Positions 23,499 through 32,814 of a stretch of DNA of 64,000 nucleotides are shown one piece after another. The stretch's first letter is position 1, and every line of letters begins with the position of its first letter. The notes under the pieces are model-generated. The model had not been told where the DNA came from and did not search any database. It saw only the letters and a list, made by a program, of their open reading frames with translations. The stretch covers positions 153,750-217,749 of the forward strand of contig CACVBU010000028.1 in the NCBI GenBank assembly GCA_902728285.1, in the 5' to 3' direction. The translations under genes were made by a program, and so were the position numbers. The DNA is from Clytia hemisphaerica. Its lineage: Eukaryota; Cnidaria; Hydrozoa; Leptothecata; Clytiidae.

Positions 23499-23854
23499 GG
23501 CGAGACCAATTTAATTTGTTGTTCTACGGGCAGATCGTTAGCAAAATATGAGTCGGTCGGTCGGTCGGTAAAATAAAAATAAGATTTTCATTAATCAAGG
23601 AAGTTAATTAGGCTATAAGTAATATTTTCAAATAATCTTGGTCGAAAATTCATCATTCATCTTTGATGGAATAAAATCTTCCGTGTATAGAATTCATGGT
23701 TTTAGATTTTTTTCAACTTTTTTTAAGTGTAAATTTTTTAAATGACAATTATTAGAAATTTGTGGCATAGGAAATTCAATATTATTTTTTCTTCGTTTGC
23801 AGCAAATGCTGGGTCGGTCGCGCCCGTAGAACAACAAATTAAATTGGTCTCGCC
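23499..23854. mobile_element. Nested Harbinger-like MITE, TAA-flanked
   Basis: Inverted ends share GGCGAGACCAATTTAATTTG then TTGTTCTACGGGC over about 34 bp. A TAA triplet lies on both sides (23496-23498, 23855-23857). It interrupts only the left arm of the larger foldback. A (GGTC)n run lies inside at about 23553-23570. Confidence 0.7.
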
Positions 23855-24236
23855 TAATGTCAAATAATATTTTTGTCGCTTTTACACTTGGATTTCATTG
23901 CACTTGCATTCGCTACTCAAAAATCTTTCGAGTTACGTAACTGGATTATTTATGGTGCACCTTAAATTTTCGAGTTTCATAACTCGATTTTTTAAGGTAC
24001 ACCTTAAATGTTCGAGTTAACTTTTTACACAACCAAGTTGGTCAATCGTACTGTAATCTTTTCTCTTCAAATAGAGCGGCACAGCATCTGACAACGGAGG
24101 CCATATGATGCGCATGTGTAATTTATCGTTTTTTAAACCGTTAGTGTTTAACAGCGAAGCTTTTTTATAAGAATATCAAAAACCTTAGATGCATTTTTAG
24201 ATCGTAATGCAAGAAACTTGAGGAAACCTAAAATGG

Positions 24237-24795
24237 TCTTAACGAGGGGCAAATCACTAAAATAAATCTCGTACACAATTTTATAAATCAAAAATAAATC
24301 AAAAATAAATCATAAATCACAAATAAATCATAAATCAAAGATAAATCAAAAATAAATCAGAAATAAATCAGAAATAAATCAATAAATCAAAAATAAATCA
24401 TCAATAAACAAAAATAAATAAAAAATCTTTCGAAAAGAAATTGACTTTCCAACTTTTTTTATTTTTTTGACAATGATTTTGAGTATCAGTTCGTTATAAT
24501 TTGAAAAAAAATTTCCATTAAATTACTCCTATTCATAAATTAGAAATAAATAAAAAATAATTCAAAAATAAATAAAAATAAATCATAAATAAATCATAAA
24601 TCAAAAATAAATCAGAAATAAATCATAAATCAAAAATAAATCAGAAATAAATCATAAATCAAAAATAAATCAAAAATAAATCATAAATCAAAAATAAATC
24701 ATAAATCAAAAATAAATCATAAATCAAAAATAAATCATAAATCTCGTACACCATTTTACGAGTGATTTGCCCCTCATCGGGTCTTAATTCACAAA
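24237..24795. repeat. Inverted-border element filled with an AAATAAATCA-type tandem array
   Basis: The borders share GAGGGGCAAATCACT in inverted orientation (24245 and about 24775) and AATCTCGTACAC next to them in direct orientation. Between them, 24286-24420 and 24540-24745 are short tandem repeats built from AAATAAATC/ATAAATC units, separated by about 120 bp of unrelated sequence. Confidence 0.7.
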
Positions 24796-25589
24796 TACTT
24801 TGTAATTTGCATTCAAAATCATGAATAAAGAATAATTATGGAGTGTCTCAAAATAAGTTATTTTAAACCCAGCTATTGATATTATTGACAGAGTTTCATT
24901 CTCCAAACAGTCTTTTTTCTTATCTCTTTAAGATTAGAATTCATGTCCAAACTCAAATTCAAGTCTTTGTAATAAATCGTTCTGGAAGCAAAGTTGATTT
25001 CATTACGGGGTAAGTCTAGCTTGCTTTCCAATCAGCCTGTAGAAAAGTGCCGTGGCGAGAATGAAGGCTAGAGAAAATTCGTCCGTCGTCGTGATTTATC
25101 TATCGATACTTAACCTCACTATTAAAGCTAGCTCAGGAGAGGACTCGAGGGTTGTTTAGATCAGAGGAAACCCCATTCTAAGTGATTGCTAAAACAATCT
25201 AATGACACAGCATTCGAAAAGTAGAATGATTGGGTTTCCAAATATATATAACACTTAGGGGTATTTCCCTAAAGAAAGTGACGATGTGCCGCTCTACTAT
25301 TCAAAGAGAGAAAATTACAGTATGATTAACCAACTTGGTTGTGTAAAAAATTAGGTGTTACCTAAAAAAACCGAGTTATGTAACTCGAAAATTTAAGGTG
25401 CACCCTAAAAATCGAGCTATGACGTCCAAACTCGGATTTTCCAGGCCTCGTTAACAAAGGGTTTTTGAAAAAAAGGAAAAAAGTTTTCCAAAAAAAGAAA
25501 AAAGTCGGCAAAAAAAGAAAAAAAATCGACAAAAAAAGAAAAAAAGTCAGGAAAAAAAAAGGTTTCGATGTCCCTTCTCGACTTCCGTA

Positions 25590-26338
25590 CAAAACACTAC
25601 TAAACGAAACAGACTTTTGACAGTGTATAAAAAACAATTCCAGTAAAAACGCCCAGGACGGATTTCTATTCATATTTTCTTGAAATGAACGTTTCCGAAA
25701 CTGTCGCTCAATTCATATTCGAATTAAAGATTCAAATAGAAAGCGATGTAGAAATACTGTCGAAAAAAACTTTTTCTTTGAAAGAATTTCGATAGCTACA
25801 TATTTTCCACGGAAAGAGCTCAATTAATATTCAAATTAAAGATTCAAATAGAAAGCGATATAGAAATACCGTCGAAAGAAACGAAAAAAACTTTTAACTT
25901 TGAAAGAAATTTGATGGCTACATATTTTCCACGGAAAGAGACCATGGTCGTGTTCACACTACAGACCTTCCTTAATAAAATGTAGTTAGGAGAATCTTTT
26001 GTTGACTACAATACAGAACGTGCATTTAACGTATTTAACAAAGAGTCGAACGCGTAGTATTGTAATTTTTAATCGATCTTCCTTAATTAAGAGTCTTAAG
26101 CTCTATTGTCTTAAGGGTAGGGTAGAGGCTTCCCTTAAAACAAAAGATTTTATTAAGGAAGCATAAACAAAGAATGCGTGCAGTGAACAAAAAGTTTCAC
26201 CATGGTTTCACGATTTCAAAAACGAATGAACTGAGGAAAAAATTAGAAATAGTGCAAACGGTGTTGTTGATGTGTAAGATGAATGCAGTTAATGAGTAAA
26301 ACCATTAGAACAAATATGTTTGCGGATTTCAAGTGATG
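25590..26338. other. Intergenic with one local direct duplication
   Basis: Two near-identical stretches at about 25720-25810 and 25825-25935 share AAAGATTCAAATAGAAAGCG and ACATATTTTCCACGGAAAGA. This is a tandem duplication of about 110 bp. No gene was seen. Confidence 0.6.
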
Positions 26339-26340
26339 TA

Positions 26341-26891
26341 CAGGGTGTCCCTAATTAAAGTATCGAGTTTGAACATGCGATTGAGTAGAAAAGTTTGTGT
26401 GTGTTATCGCTAAAATATAAGAATGTTCTCCATCACGCAGGCTTATTACAAAAGGTAGTTACAACCATTGAGTTTCAAGCCCGAAGGGCTAGAGGTCAAT
26501 CTTTAACCTTTCTTAGGCAAGGAAAAGTGAAGCCTTAAAATATGCGCCGTATTTTTGATGACGGATTGAATCTAGCAATTCCTTTGTTTTCGAGTGATAT
26601 ATTTTTCAAAATTAACCGGTAAATTTTAGTTTCAATCTGTCATTTGTGTAAAAACCAGGCGGGTCGCTCAAGGCCGCGCAACTTTGGTAGGATTTGTTGG
26701 CTTCAAATCCTACCAAGGAGATTGACCTCTAGCCCTTCGGGCTTGAAACTCAATGGTTACAACGCACAAATTAATCGTAATGACAAAGAAAAAAGAGGGA
26801 GAGCTTAAAATACAATTTTATGAACACGCACATAAAACTTTCTACTCATAGTTGTGTTTCGACTCGATTCTTTAATCAGGGACACCCCCTG
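26341..26891. mobile_element. Mariner-like MITE, TA-flanked, carrying a nested hAT-like element
   Basis: The ends CAGGGTGTCCCTAATTAAAG and the mirrored CTTTAATCAGGGACACCCCCTG are flanked by TA (26339-26340, 26892-26893). Imperfect pairing continues inward (GAGTAGAAAAGTTT versus AAACTTTCTACTC). The CAGGGTGTCC terminus is common in Tc1/mariner-related elements. Confidence 0.8.
26466..26755. mobile_element. Nested hAT-like MITE with 8-bp target duplication
   Basis: Termini CATTGAGTTTCAAGCCCGAA and the next bases GGGCTAGAGGTCAAT are inverted at the right end. The flank GTTACAAC is perfect on both sides (26458-26465, 26756-26763). It is 290 bp with no ORF. A diverged terminus of the same family may lie at 588-620. 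Confidence 0.85.
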
Positions 26892-26893
26892 TA

Positions 26894-29150
26894 TGGATAC
26901 CAATATCAACCAATCACAGGTGAAATCGAAAAAAAAGGTTCGAAGGTCTTTTACCAAAACTTGGAAAATCGTTAAAAATTATTCATAAGTGCTGCTGGCG
27001 GATGTTGGTATGTTCCTGATATACAAATGGATTTCGTAGGCGCAATGCACTACCGGGACATTCGTAGGAACCTTTTATTAATACTTTTACTCTATATCGT
27101 CCCTGTAATGAGATTGAAAAACCCTAAAACAGTAGAGTCTCGTACTCAAACCTCTAAAACTCGAACGCGTCTCAATAAATTGAACAAGTTTTGTTCCCAC
27201 CGTGCGGGTTTGAGGAGAAATATATTCAACCCTAATAAAGGAACTTTGACTGATAAAGTTGTAAATACACAGTAACAAATTATTTCATTCCATAGTAAAA
27301 AACAAGTTATAAATGCAGAGCAAGAATAAAAATCTTGAAGCTGTTATTTCCATTTCGCATAGTCTCTACCCGACACTACCGACAATATGCGACAATCAAA
27401 AAGTATACAACATGTACATATTGTTAACAGCTCTCAGCATGGACCATATTACTTTGATATATCAGCTTAAGTAATATGATCCAGGCAGTGGTATATGTTT
27501 TATCTCAATAAGTGAACAGTACCTGTGGGGAGGATTTAGAAATACGCTTTCCTTTCTGGAAGATGTTCATGACTGGTTTTGACTTCTGTGCACTACCGAA
27601 TAACCTTTTGTTTTGCTAAAATAAATGTATAACCGAAAAAAGTTTTTTCTAAAAAATTTTTTTTATTATTTAAAAAGGTTTTTCAATCCAACACGCATAC
27701 TTCCCAGTGCAATATTTTTCCCTGAAAAAATCAGTCAACGATTGTGCTACTTTCTTTCCCCTCTTTTCCACCAGACCAAGAAAAAATTGACTAACAGAAG
27801 GATACTTTCTCGTGCCATGAAGATATTTGGTTTTTATATTGGAACTTAAAAAATATTTGGTCCCTCTCAAGAAAGCCACAAAATTAGTTATGAGTATGAC
27901 TAGTTTTTGAAACGCAATATTTTTATTTTTCACTGATTTCAAATTTAATTTGATAAAAAACAATACGTAAAATCCAGTCTGTTAAAGTAATTACATTTAC
28001 GATAAAATGTTTTCATATTTCGTTATTTGTAACCCAATAAACCCAATTTATTGTTGTTCCCTTCTAGACATAAATGAAAATACCAAAATATGTTGGGATA
28101 ACCACCGGCACAACAATATGTCGTAGAAATAAATTGGCTAATATTTCAGCTACTCTGGTAAGTTATGGCATGTCTTAAGGGCTCTGACCATAGTGAATTT
28201 TTCATGATTGTCGTTTTCTGACTGATGTAACCAACATAACTATAGCATGTTATACATTTTCTGTAAGGCCAACTATTCCTGAATCTGAAAATTCGAAAAT
28301 TGCATTGAAAAAAAATTGATGAAGAAGAAAATGAAGACATTTGCGAAGGAAGAATTTCAACTTTGGGGAGCTTATTTTCGGCGAAAAAAAAAGATTTTGA
28401 AAAAATTTTTGTACTAGATGGTTTATCTTTAACCAATCTAAAAATGGATTTTCGGAAAAAAATTTTAAAAGCTTCTTTGTCTCAGAATCTTGAAAATAGT
28501 GGCTTTTGACCAATTTTTCATCCTAACTTTTGAAACATCAATTTAGAAAATTTTTAGATAGTTCAATCTTTTGCAGACAATTCAAAATAAATTCGAAACA
28601 AAAAGATTATCAATTACCCATTAAGCCTTAGACGACGAAAGACGTATATATATACGTTTTGAAAAGGTCATTTTACCGATACACAGTCTTTTGGTCCTAA
28701 CTTCTGACCACTTGAGATTCAGAGAAAAAAAATCTGCTATTTTTTGTAGCTGAGAGAAAGAGCTTTCCAACGATACCAAAGTTGATACCTGAATCATTCG
28801 TCCTGGTCAAGAAATGGCCTTTGATTAAAGTGCGCTACTAAAGGCTGTTTCAAAAGCGTGTGGAAACTTTACTTTTTGAAGGATTTCCAAGGAGGATAAA
28901 AATAATCTAAAAGATTACAGATTTTTGAATAGTTGAGAAATGGAGAAGAAAGAAAAAGAACAAAAAGGAAGATTTTTTGTACTTTTTCAAAAATCATGAC
29001 ATCAAAATGTTAAATATATTTGAGTCTTACTGACTCCAAATCTTTGTTGAAATGCTTCATAGTTTTGTTGAATAAAAAGTTACACCCTTTATAGTCCTTC
29101 GCAGTTTTGTGACCTTTTTATCTAAAAAAAAATGAAAATTCTGAACACTA
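26894..29150. other. Intergenic, no gene recognised
   Basis: AT-rich. An open frame at 27027-27275 has basic low-complexity content and no family match. The others are poly-A/T driven. No TIR pair or RNA signal was recognised. Confidence 0.4.
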
Positions 29151-29167
29151 CAATCAGTGCCATAATA

Positions 29168-29508
29168 CTTTAATGGGATAAATTTTCGCGGGGATTAAAT
29201 TTCGCGGTTGAGCTCATCCGCGAAATTTTAAGATTTCGCGGATGGCACTATTGGGGGCATTATTTTCTCGATTTTGTGACTTTTACTGTCAAATCATGCA
29301 TATTGGTTGTTGAAATACACATTATTTGCGCCTCTTTGATGCAAGTAACCATTCAAATAGTATTTATTTGACATATTTTGAGTTTTGTTTAGAAATATTT
29401 CGCGGATGGGCCTTTTTCAAATTTCCAATGGGACTTATTTTCGCGGATGACACCCAAATCCGCGAAATCCGCGAAAATTAATCCCCGCGAAAATTTATCC
29501 CATTAAAG
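29168..29508. mobile_element. TA-flanked MITE with CTTTAATGGGATAAATTTTC ends, 341 bp
   Basis: The inverted ends extend through TTTTCGCGGGGATTAA and are flanked by TA (29166-29167, 29509-29510). The same host repeat without the insertion occurs at about 52050-52080 (CAATCAGTGCCATAA then TATTGGCACTTTTGGC). This is a paralogous empty site that proves the borders. Confidence 0.9.
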
Positions 29509-29594
29509 TATATTGGCACTTTTGGCTAATCATGAAGGTAGTAAAGATATAGATGGAGAGAAAACGTCTCCGTAATGATCTAAATGGTCGTTGA

Positions 29595-30680
29595 CTTGAA
29601 TACTCTCACATATGTCTTCTTTCCATTTCAAACTTTCAACTAAACAGACTAGAGCTAATTCAAAACCATGCTTTAAGAATCATCCTGAATAAACCAAGAT
29701 GGACTAGAATAACTGACATGTATGCAGAAGCAAAAATTTGTTCCATAACAGATAGACTGAGAAATCTCTCAAAGAGTTGGTTTACTAAAGCTTTAGCTAC
29801 TCCTCACCATCCTATAAACCATACTCAATACATAAATAGAAATAATCCTGACAAACCTACTTTATATGAACTTCTGCTAACCTTCTGAAACACATACCTT
29901 CTTTTTTATTCTCTTTTTTTATCTTCTTTTATCTTCTTTTATCTTCTCTTTTATCTTTCTTCCTTTAACATAAAATAGTTATTTTCTTAGTCCATATTGA
30001 CTTACAATAAGTTCTATCTAAATAAAATAATTGCAATTTGTTTAATAAAAACTGACTTTCCTTTTAAAGTCATAATTGAACACATAAATAGTTATTTATT
30101 TTGTCCTTACATCAAACTTAGTCGATACTGACTTACATTAAGTTTTTATCTAAATAAAAAAACTTTCTTTTAAATAAAATTGACTTTCTTTTCTTTGTCA
30201 CCATAGACACTTAGTACATAATGACTTATATTAAGTCTTTATCTAATTAAAAAATTGACCTTTTTAATAATTATGTTCTTTCCTAATTCGAAATAGACTT
30301 ACATTAAGTCATATATAATTAAGAAATAGCTCATAGTTCATATTTTATTGACTTATATTAAGTTTGTCCTTTTTAATAAAACTGATTCTCTTTATTTTAA
30401 CCTATAATTTTCTTTCCTATAATAAATAATCATCTTTTGTTTTATAACCTTTATAAATCCAGGTTAAATGACTGACACCTCTCTCTTCTACACGTTCTAG
30501 TGTTATACCTTGTTCTTCACCTCTTCCCATCTTCTTCTTTAATAAGCAATCAGCTCTCTTTTTCTGCTCAGTAAGCTGGATACAGAACTGAACTATACTC
30601 AAAACTTCATCTAAATCCCCAATGGGCAAAGACTCTCACAATGAGAGTGACGCCCCCCAAACAACCTCAACAACTGGAAC
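29595..30680 (+). mobile_element. 5'-truncated Jockey-like LINE insertion with 19-bp target duplication
   Basis: A frame open from the left insertion edge (29595) to a stop at 29888 reads QLNRLELIQNHALRIILNK then PRWTRITDMYAEAKICSI, the usual C-terminal end of Jockey-group ORF2. A long AT-rich 3' region with repeated TGACTTA..ATTAAGT motifs follows. The whole is flanked by a 19-bp direct repeat, TGATCTAAATGGTCGTTGA, at 29576-29594 and 30681-30699. There is no poly-A tail. A minus-strand frame at 30417-30629 is unexplained. Confidence 0.75.
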
Positions 30681-30699
30681 TGATCTAAATGGTCGTTGA

Positions 30700-31320
30700 A
30701 ATCTTTTATAAATCTATTCAAAGCGGCTTTTCTTTGATGTACCATCATTGGAAGCAAAAAAATCCGAAATGTAAATTGTAAAGAGACTGTTTGGTTGATT
30801 TAGAAAAACTTAATTTTGCCGAAAATCCTTGTTAAAATGCGATTCGAAATAGTTTCAACTGGTGTAGGACTAAAAGAGTATATTAGTTTCATAACGAAAC
30901 ATTTTTGGGCTGGCATTTTGTTAACATTGAGAGTTGCATCACATTATCATTGAAAGTTTCTTATCTTAAAATCTTCACGTCTAAGTGGGCAGCAGTTTTC
31001 ATATCATACTCTGACAAAATGATCGATACAAGGTTCCTAATCGTAACACGTAATTCTTTTTTAAATCTATCGATGGCTTTATGGGCAGCTTCCCCTAGAA
31101 GTTTGGAGAATTGTGCTTATTATGTGAAGTTTTTTTCAATTTTTCATGACAAGGCTATTTTATTTCAATATACTGTAATGAAAATGTAATGTCTTTTCAT
31201 TCATCTTAAATATTCCTACGAGTATACCCAAAATTAATCATCTTATTCCAAAAAGCAACCAAACAGCTGTTTGCTTCCGATGATAAATCAGAATAGAACA
31301 AAAGGCATTGACTCTCCATC
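30700..31320. other. Intergenic, nothing recognised
   Basis: AT-rich. An open frame at 30905-31189 has no known motif and is probably chance. Confidence 0.35.
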
Positions 31321-31322
31321 TA

Positions 31323-31479
31323 CACGCTTTTTTTTTTATAAGAATAGTGAGTGTACTTTGGTTGAGGGTGAGCATTATTCTTATTTTTCTATTGTTCTAA
31401 ACAATAGGCCTATTGTTTTAAACCCGAAATCTCACCCTGATATTCTTATAGAAGTTATTCTTATAAAAGAAAAAGCGTG
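31323..31479. mobile_element. TA-flanked poly-T MITE, 157 bp
   Basis: The end CACGC + T run + ATAAGAATA mirrors TTCTTATAAAAGAAAAAGCG + TG. TA lies at 31321-31322 and 31480-31481. Internal copies of TTATTCTTAT occur. It belongs to the same family as 7826-8107 and 51748-52024. Confidence 0.7.
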
Positions 31480-31496
31480 TATATTTTTATTACCTC

Positions 31497-31604
31497 CATG
31501 GGCTAATTTACCATTTTTCGAAAATTGAAGTTCGAGCGAGAATGTCAATTTCAGGCCTTCAACTTGATTTCATCGATTATTTCGATCTGGGAGGGATTTA
31601 TTGG
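31497..31604 (+). repeat. Dispersed repeat shared with 52080-52165
   Basis: About 80 bp from GGCTAATTTACCATTTTTCG through TCAACTTGATTTCATC are nearly identical to 52081-52160. They represent part of a longer dispersed repeat that is cut by the hAT-like element to the right. Confidence 0.8.
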
Positions 31605-31612
31605 TTTCTAGA

Positions 31613-31997
31613 CCCGGGGGGGGGGGGGGGGCACTCAAGGTAAATGACCTACCAGACGTTCGGCCCTTAAGGGTAGGTTTTTCATAGTTCAGCTAGTGCA
31701 CTGTAAGGGTAGGAAATTACAAGACTGCACTGAACTGCACTGTAAGGGTAGGAAATTTTGGTAAAAGGCCAATCTTTTGGTAAAATTATCACAAAATTGG
31801 TCAATTTTGGAGGAAAAATTCCACATTTTCTTGGAAAATTGCAAAAATTTTCGCCCTTACGGGCGAGAAATTTTGAAAAAGTGCACAGTAAGGGTATCAT
31901 TTTTCATGGAAATTCACTGCACTGTAAGGGTCCAATTTTAGAAGCCAAATTTTGGGCCGAACGTATGGTCGATTTCAGATCGAGTGCCCCCCCCGGG
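31613..31997. mobile_element. hAT-like element with GC-rich ends and 8-bp target duplication
   Basis: The left end CCCGGGGG...GCACTC mirrors the right end GAGTGCCCCCCCCGGG, with a second inner match (ACGTTCGGCCC / GGGCCGAACGT). It is flanked by a perfect TTTCTAGA on both sides (31605-31612, 31998-32005). Inside are several GCACTGTAAGGGT repeats. There is no ORF. Confidence 0.88.
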
Positions 31998-32178
31998 TTT
32001 CTAGACTATATTTCAAGCCCTACTGGACCATCTTTGAACTTTTGGATCATCAGATCCTAAAGGTCTTAAGTTTTAAGTCTAGCGTTAAAACTCAAAGTTA
32101 AAAATCTACCCTTCCAACCTACTTTAGAGCACTTACATATCGATTGTGGTTTCAAAACACCTCGGTGAATTTCCCTTT
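31998..32178 (+). repeat. Dispersed repeat, opposite-strand match to 285-440
   Basis: This is the right-hand half of the repeat interrupted at 31613-31997. It matches the reverse complement of 285-440 through CCAACCTACTTTAGAGCACT and ATCGATTGTGGTTTC. Confidence 0.65.
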
Positions 32179-32814
32179 TGTGCAAAGTATTTTGTCACTG
32201 ATTGTAGTTTTTGAATCATCTGGGTTCAAATATTTAAAAAAGTCTAATGTCATGAACACTTTCTTTAATTTTTCAAGTTTTCAATAATCTTTATTTTAAT
32301 GTAGCATTAATACGTGCTGAGAAATTATTAGAAAGTAAGGTGTCCACATACTTTTGTGACAGACTTTAGTAAGTTAAAGAGGGAGAAAAAGGAATATTTA
32401 AGAGTTCTTCGTAAAAATACTTTGATGTTTTCAGTCTCTTCGTGTTCAAACAAAATGTGAGAAAATATTAATAAAAAGGTCAACAGATCGATCAAGGTAG
32501 TCGATCAGATAACTATATGGTAAATTTTCCTTGTCTAGCGATCCGTTTTTAACCATTCCTTTTTTCGAAAGAATGGTCAGAAATTTGTACAGAGTAAAAG
32601 CTATTAAAGAAAACAAAATACAAATAAAAAATATTTAGCTAAAATCTATTCTATCCCGCAAAACGTTGAAAGGGTGGTTACGTGTTTTGAAAGGAAGCAA
32701 AATCTATGGGTAGCAAAAATGTTTGGATTAAAAGTTAACGAAACGAGGGCGAATGGGATAAAATATACAAAACAAAAGAAATGGGACTTAGGAAAAGGCA
32801 GACAGACGACGCAA
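32179..32814. other. Intergenic, downstream of WTAP
   Basis: It should include the WTAP 3' untranslated region at its right side. No definite poly(A) signal was assigned. No other feature was seen. Confidence 0.4.

Larger units (their letters stand above)
23363..25587. mobile_element. 2.2-kb foldback element, TA-flanked, with nested insertions
   Basis: The ends CGGAAGCCGAGAAGGGACAT and the mirrored ATGTCCCTTCTCGACTTCCG are flanked by TA (23361-23362, 25588-25589). Inside, a long inverted pair runs from about 23925-24090 to about 25283-25440, sharing GTAACTGGAT/ATCCAGTT-type, ACACAACCAAGTTGGT and AGAGCGGCAC blocks. The centre carries an AAATAAATCA-type tandem array with its own inverted borders. 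There is no transposase ORF. Confidence 0.8.

Noticed and set aside
27027..27275. 82-codon basic open frame
   Set aside because: No motif, antisense also open, no splice context.
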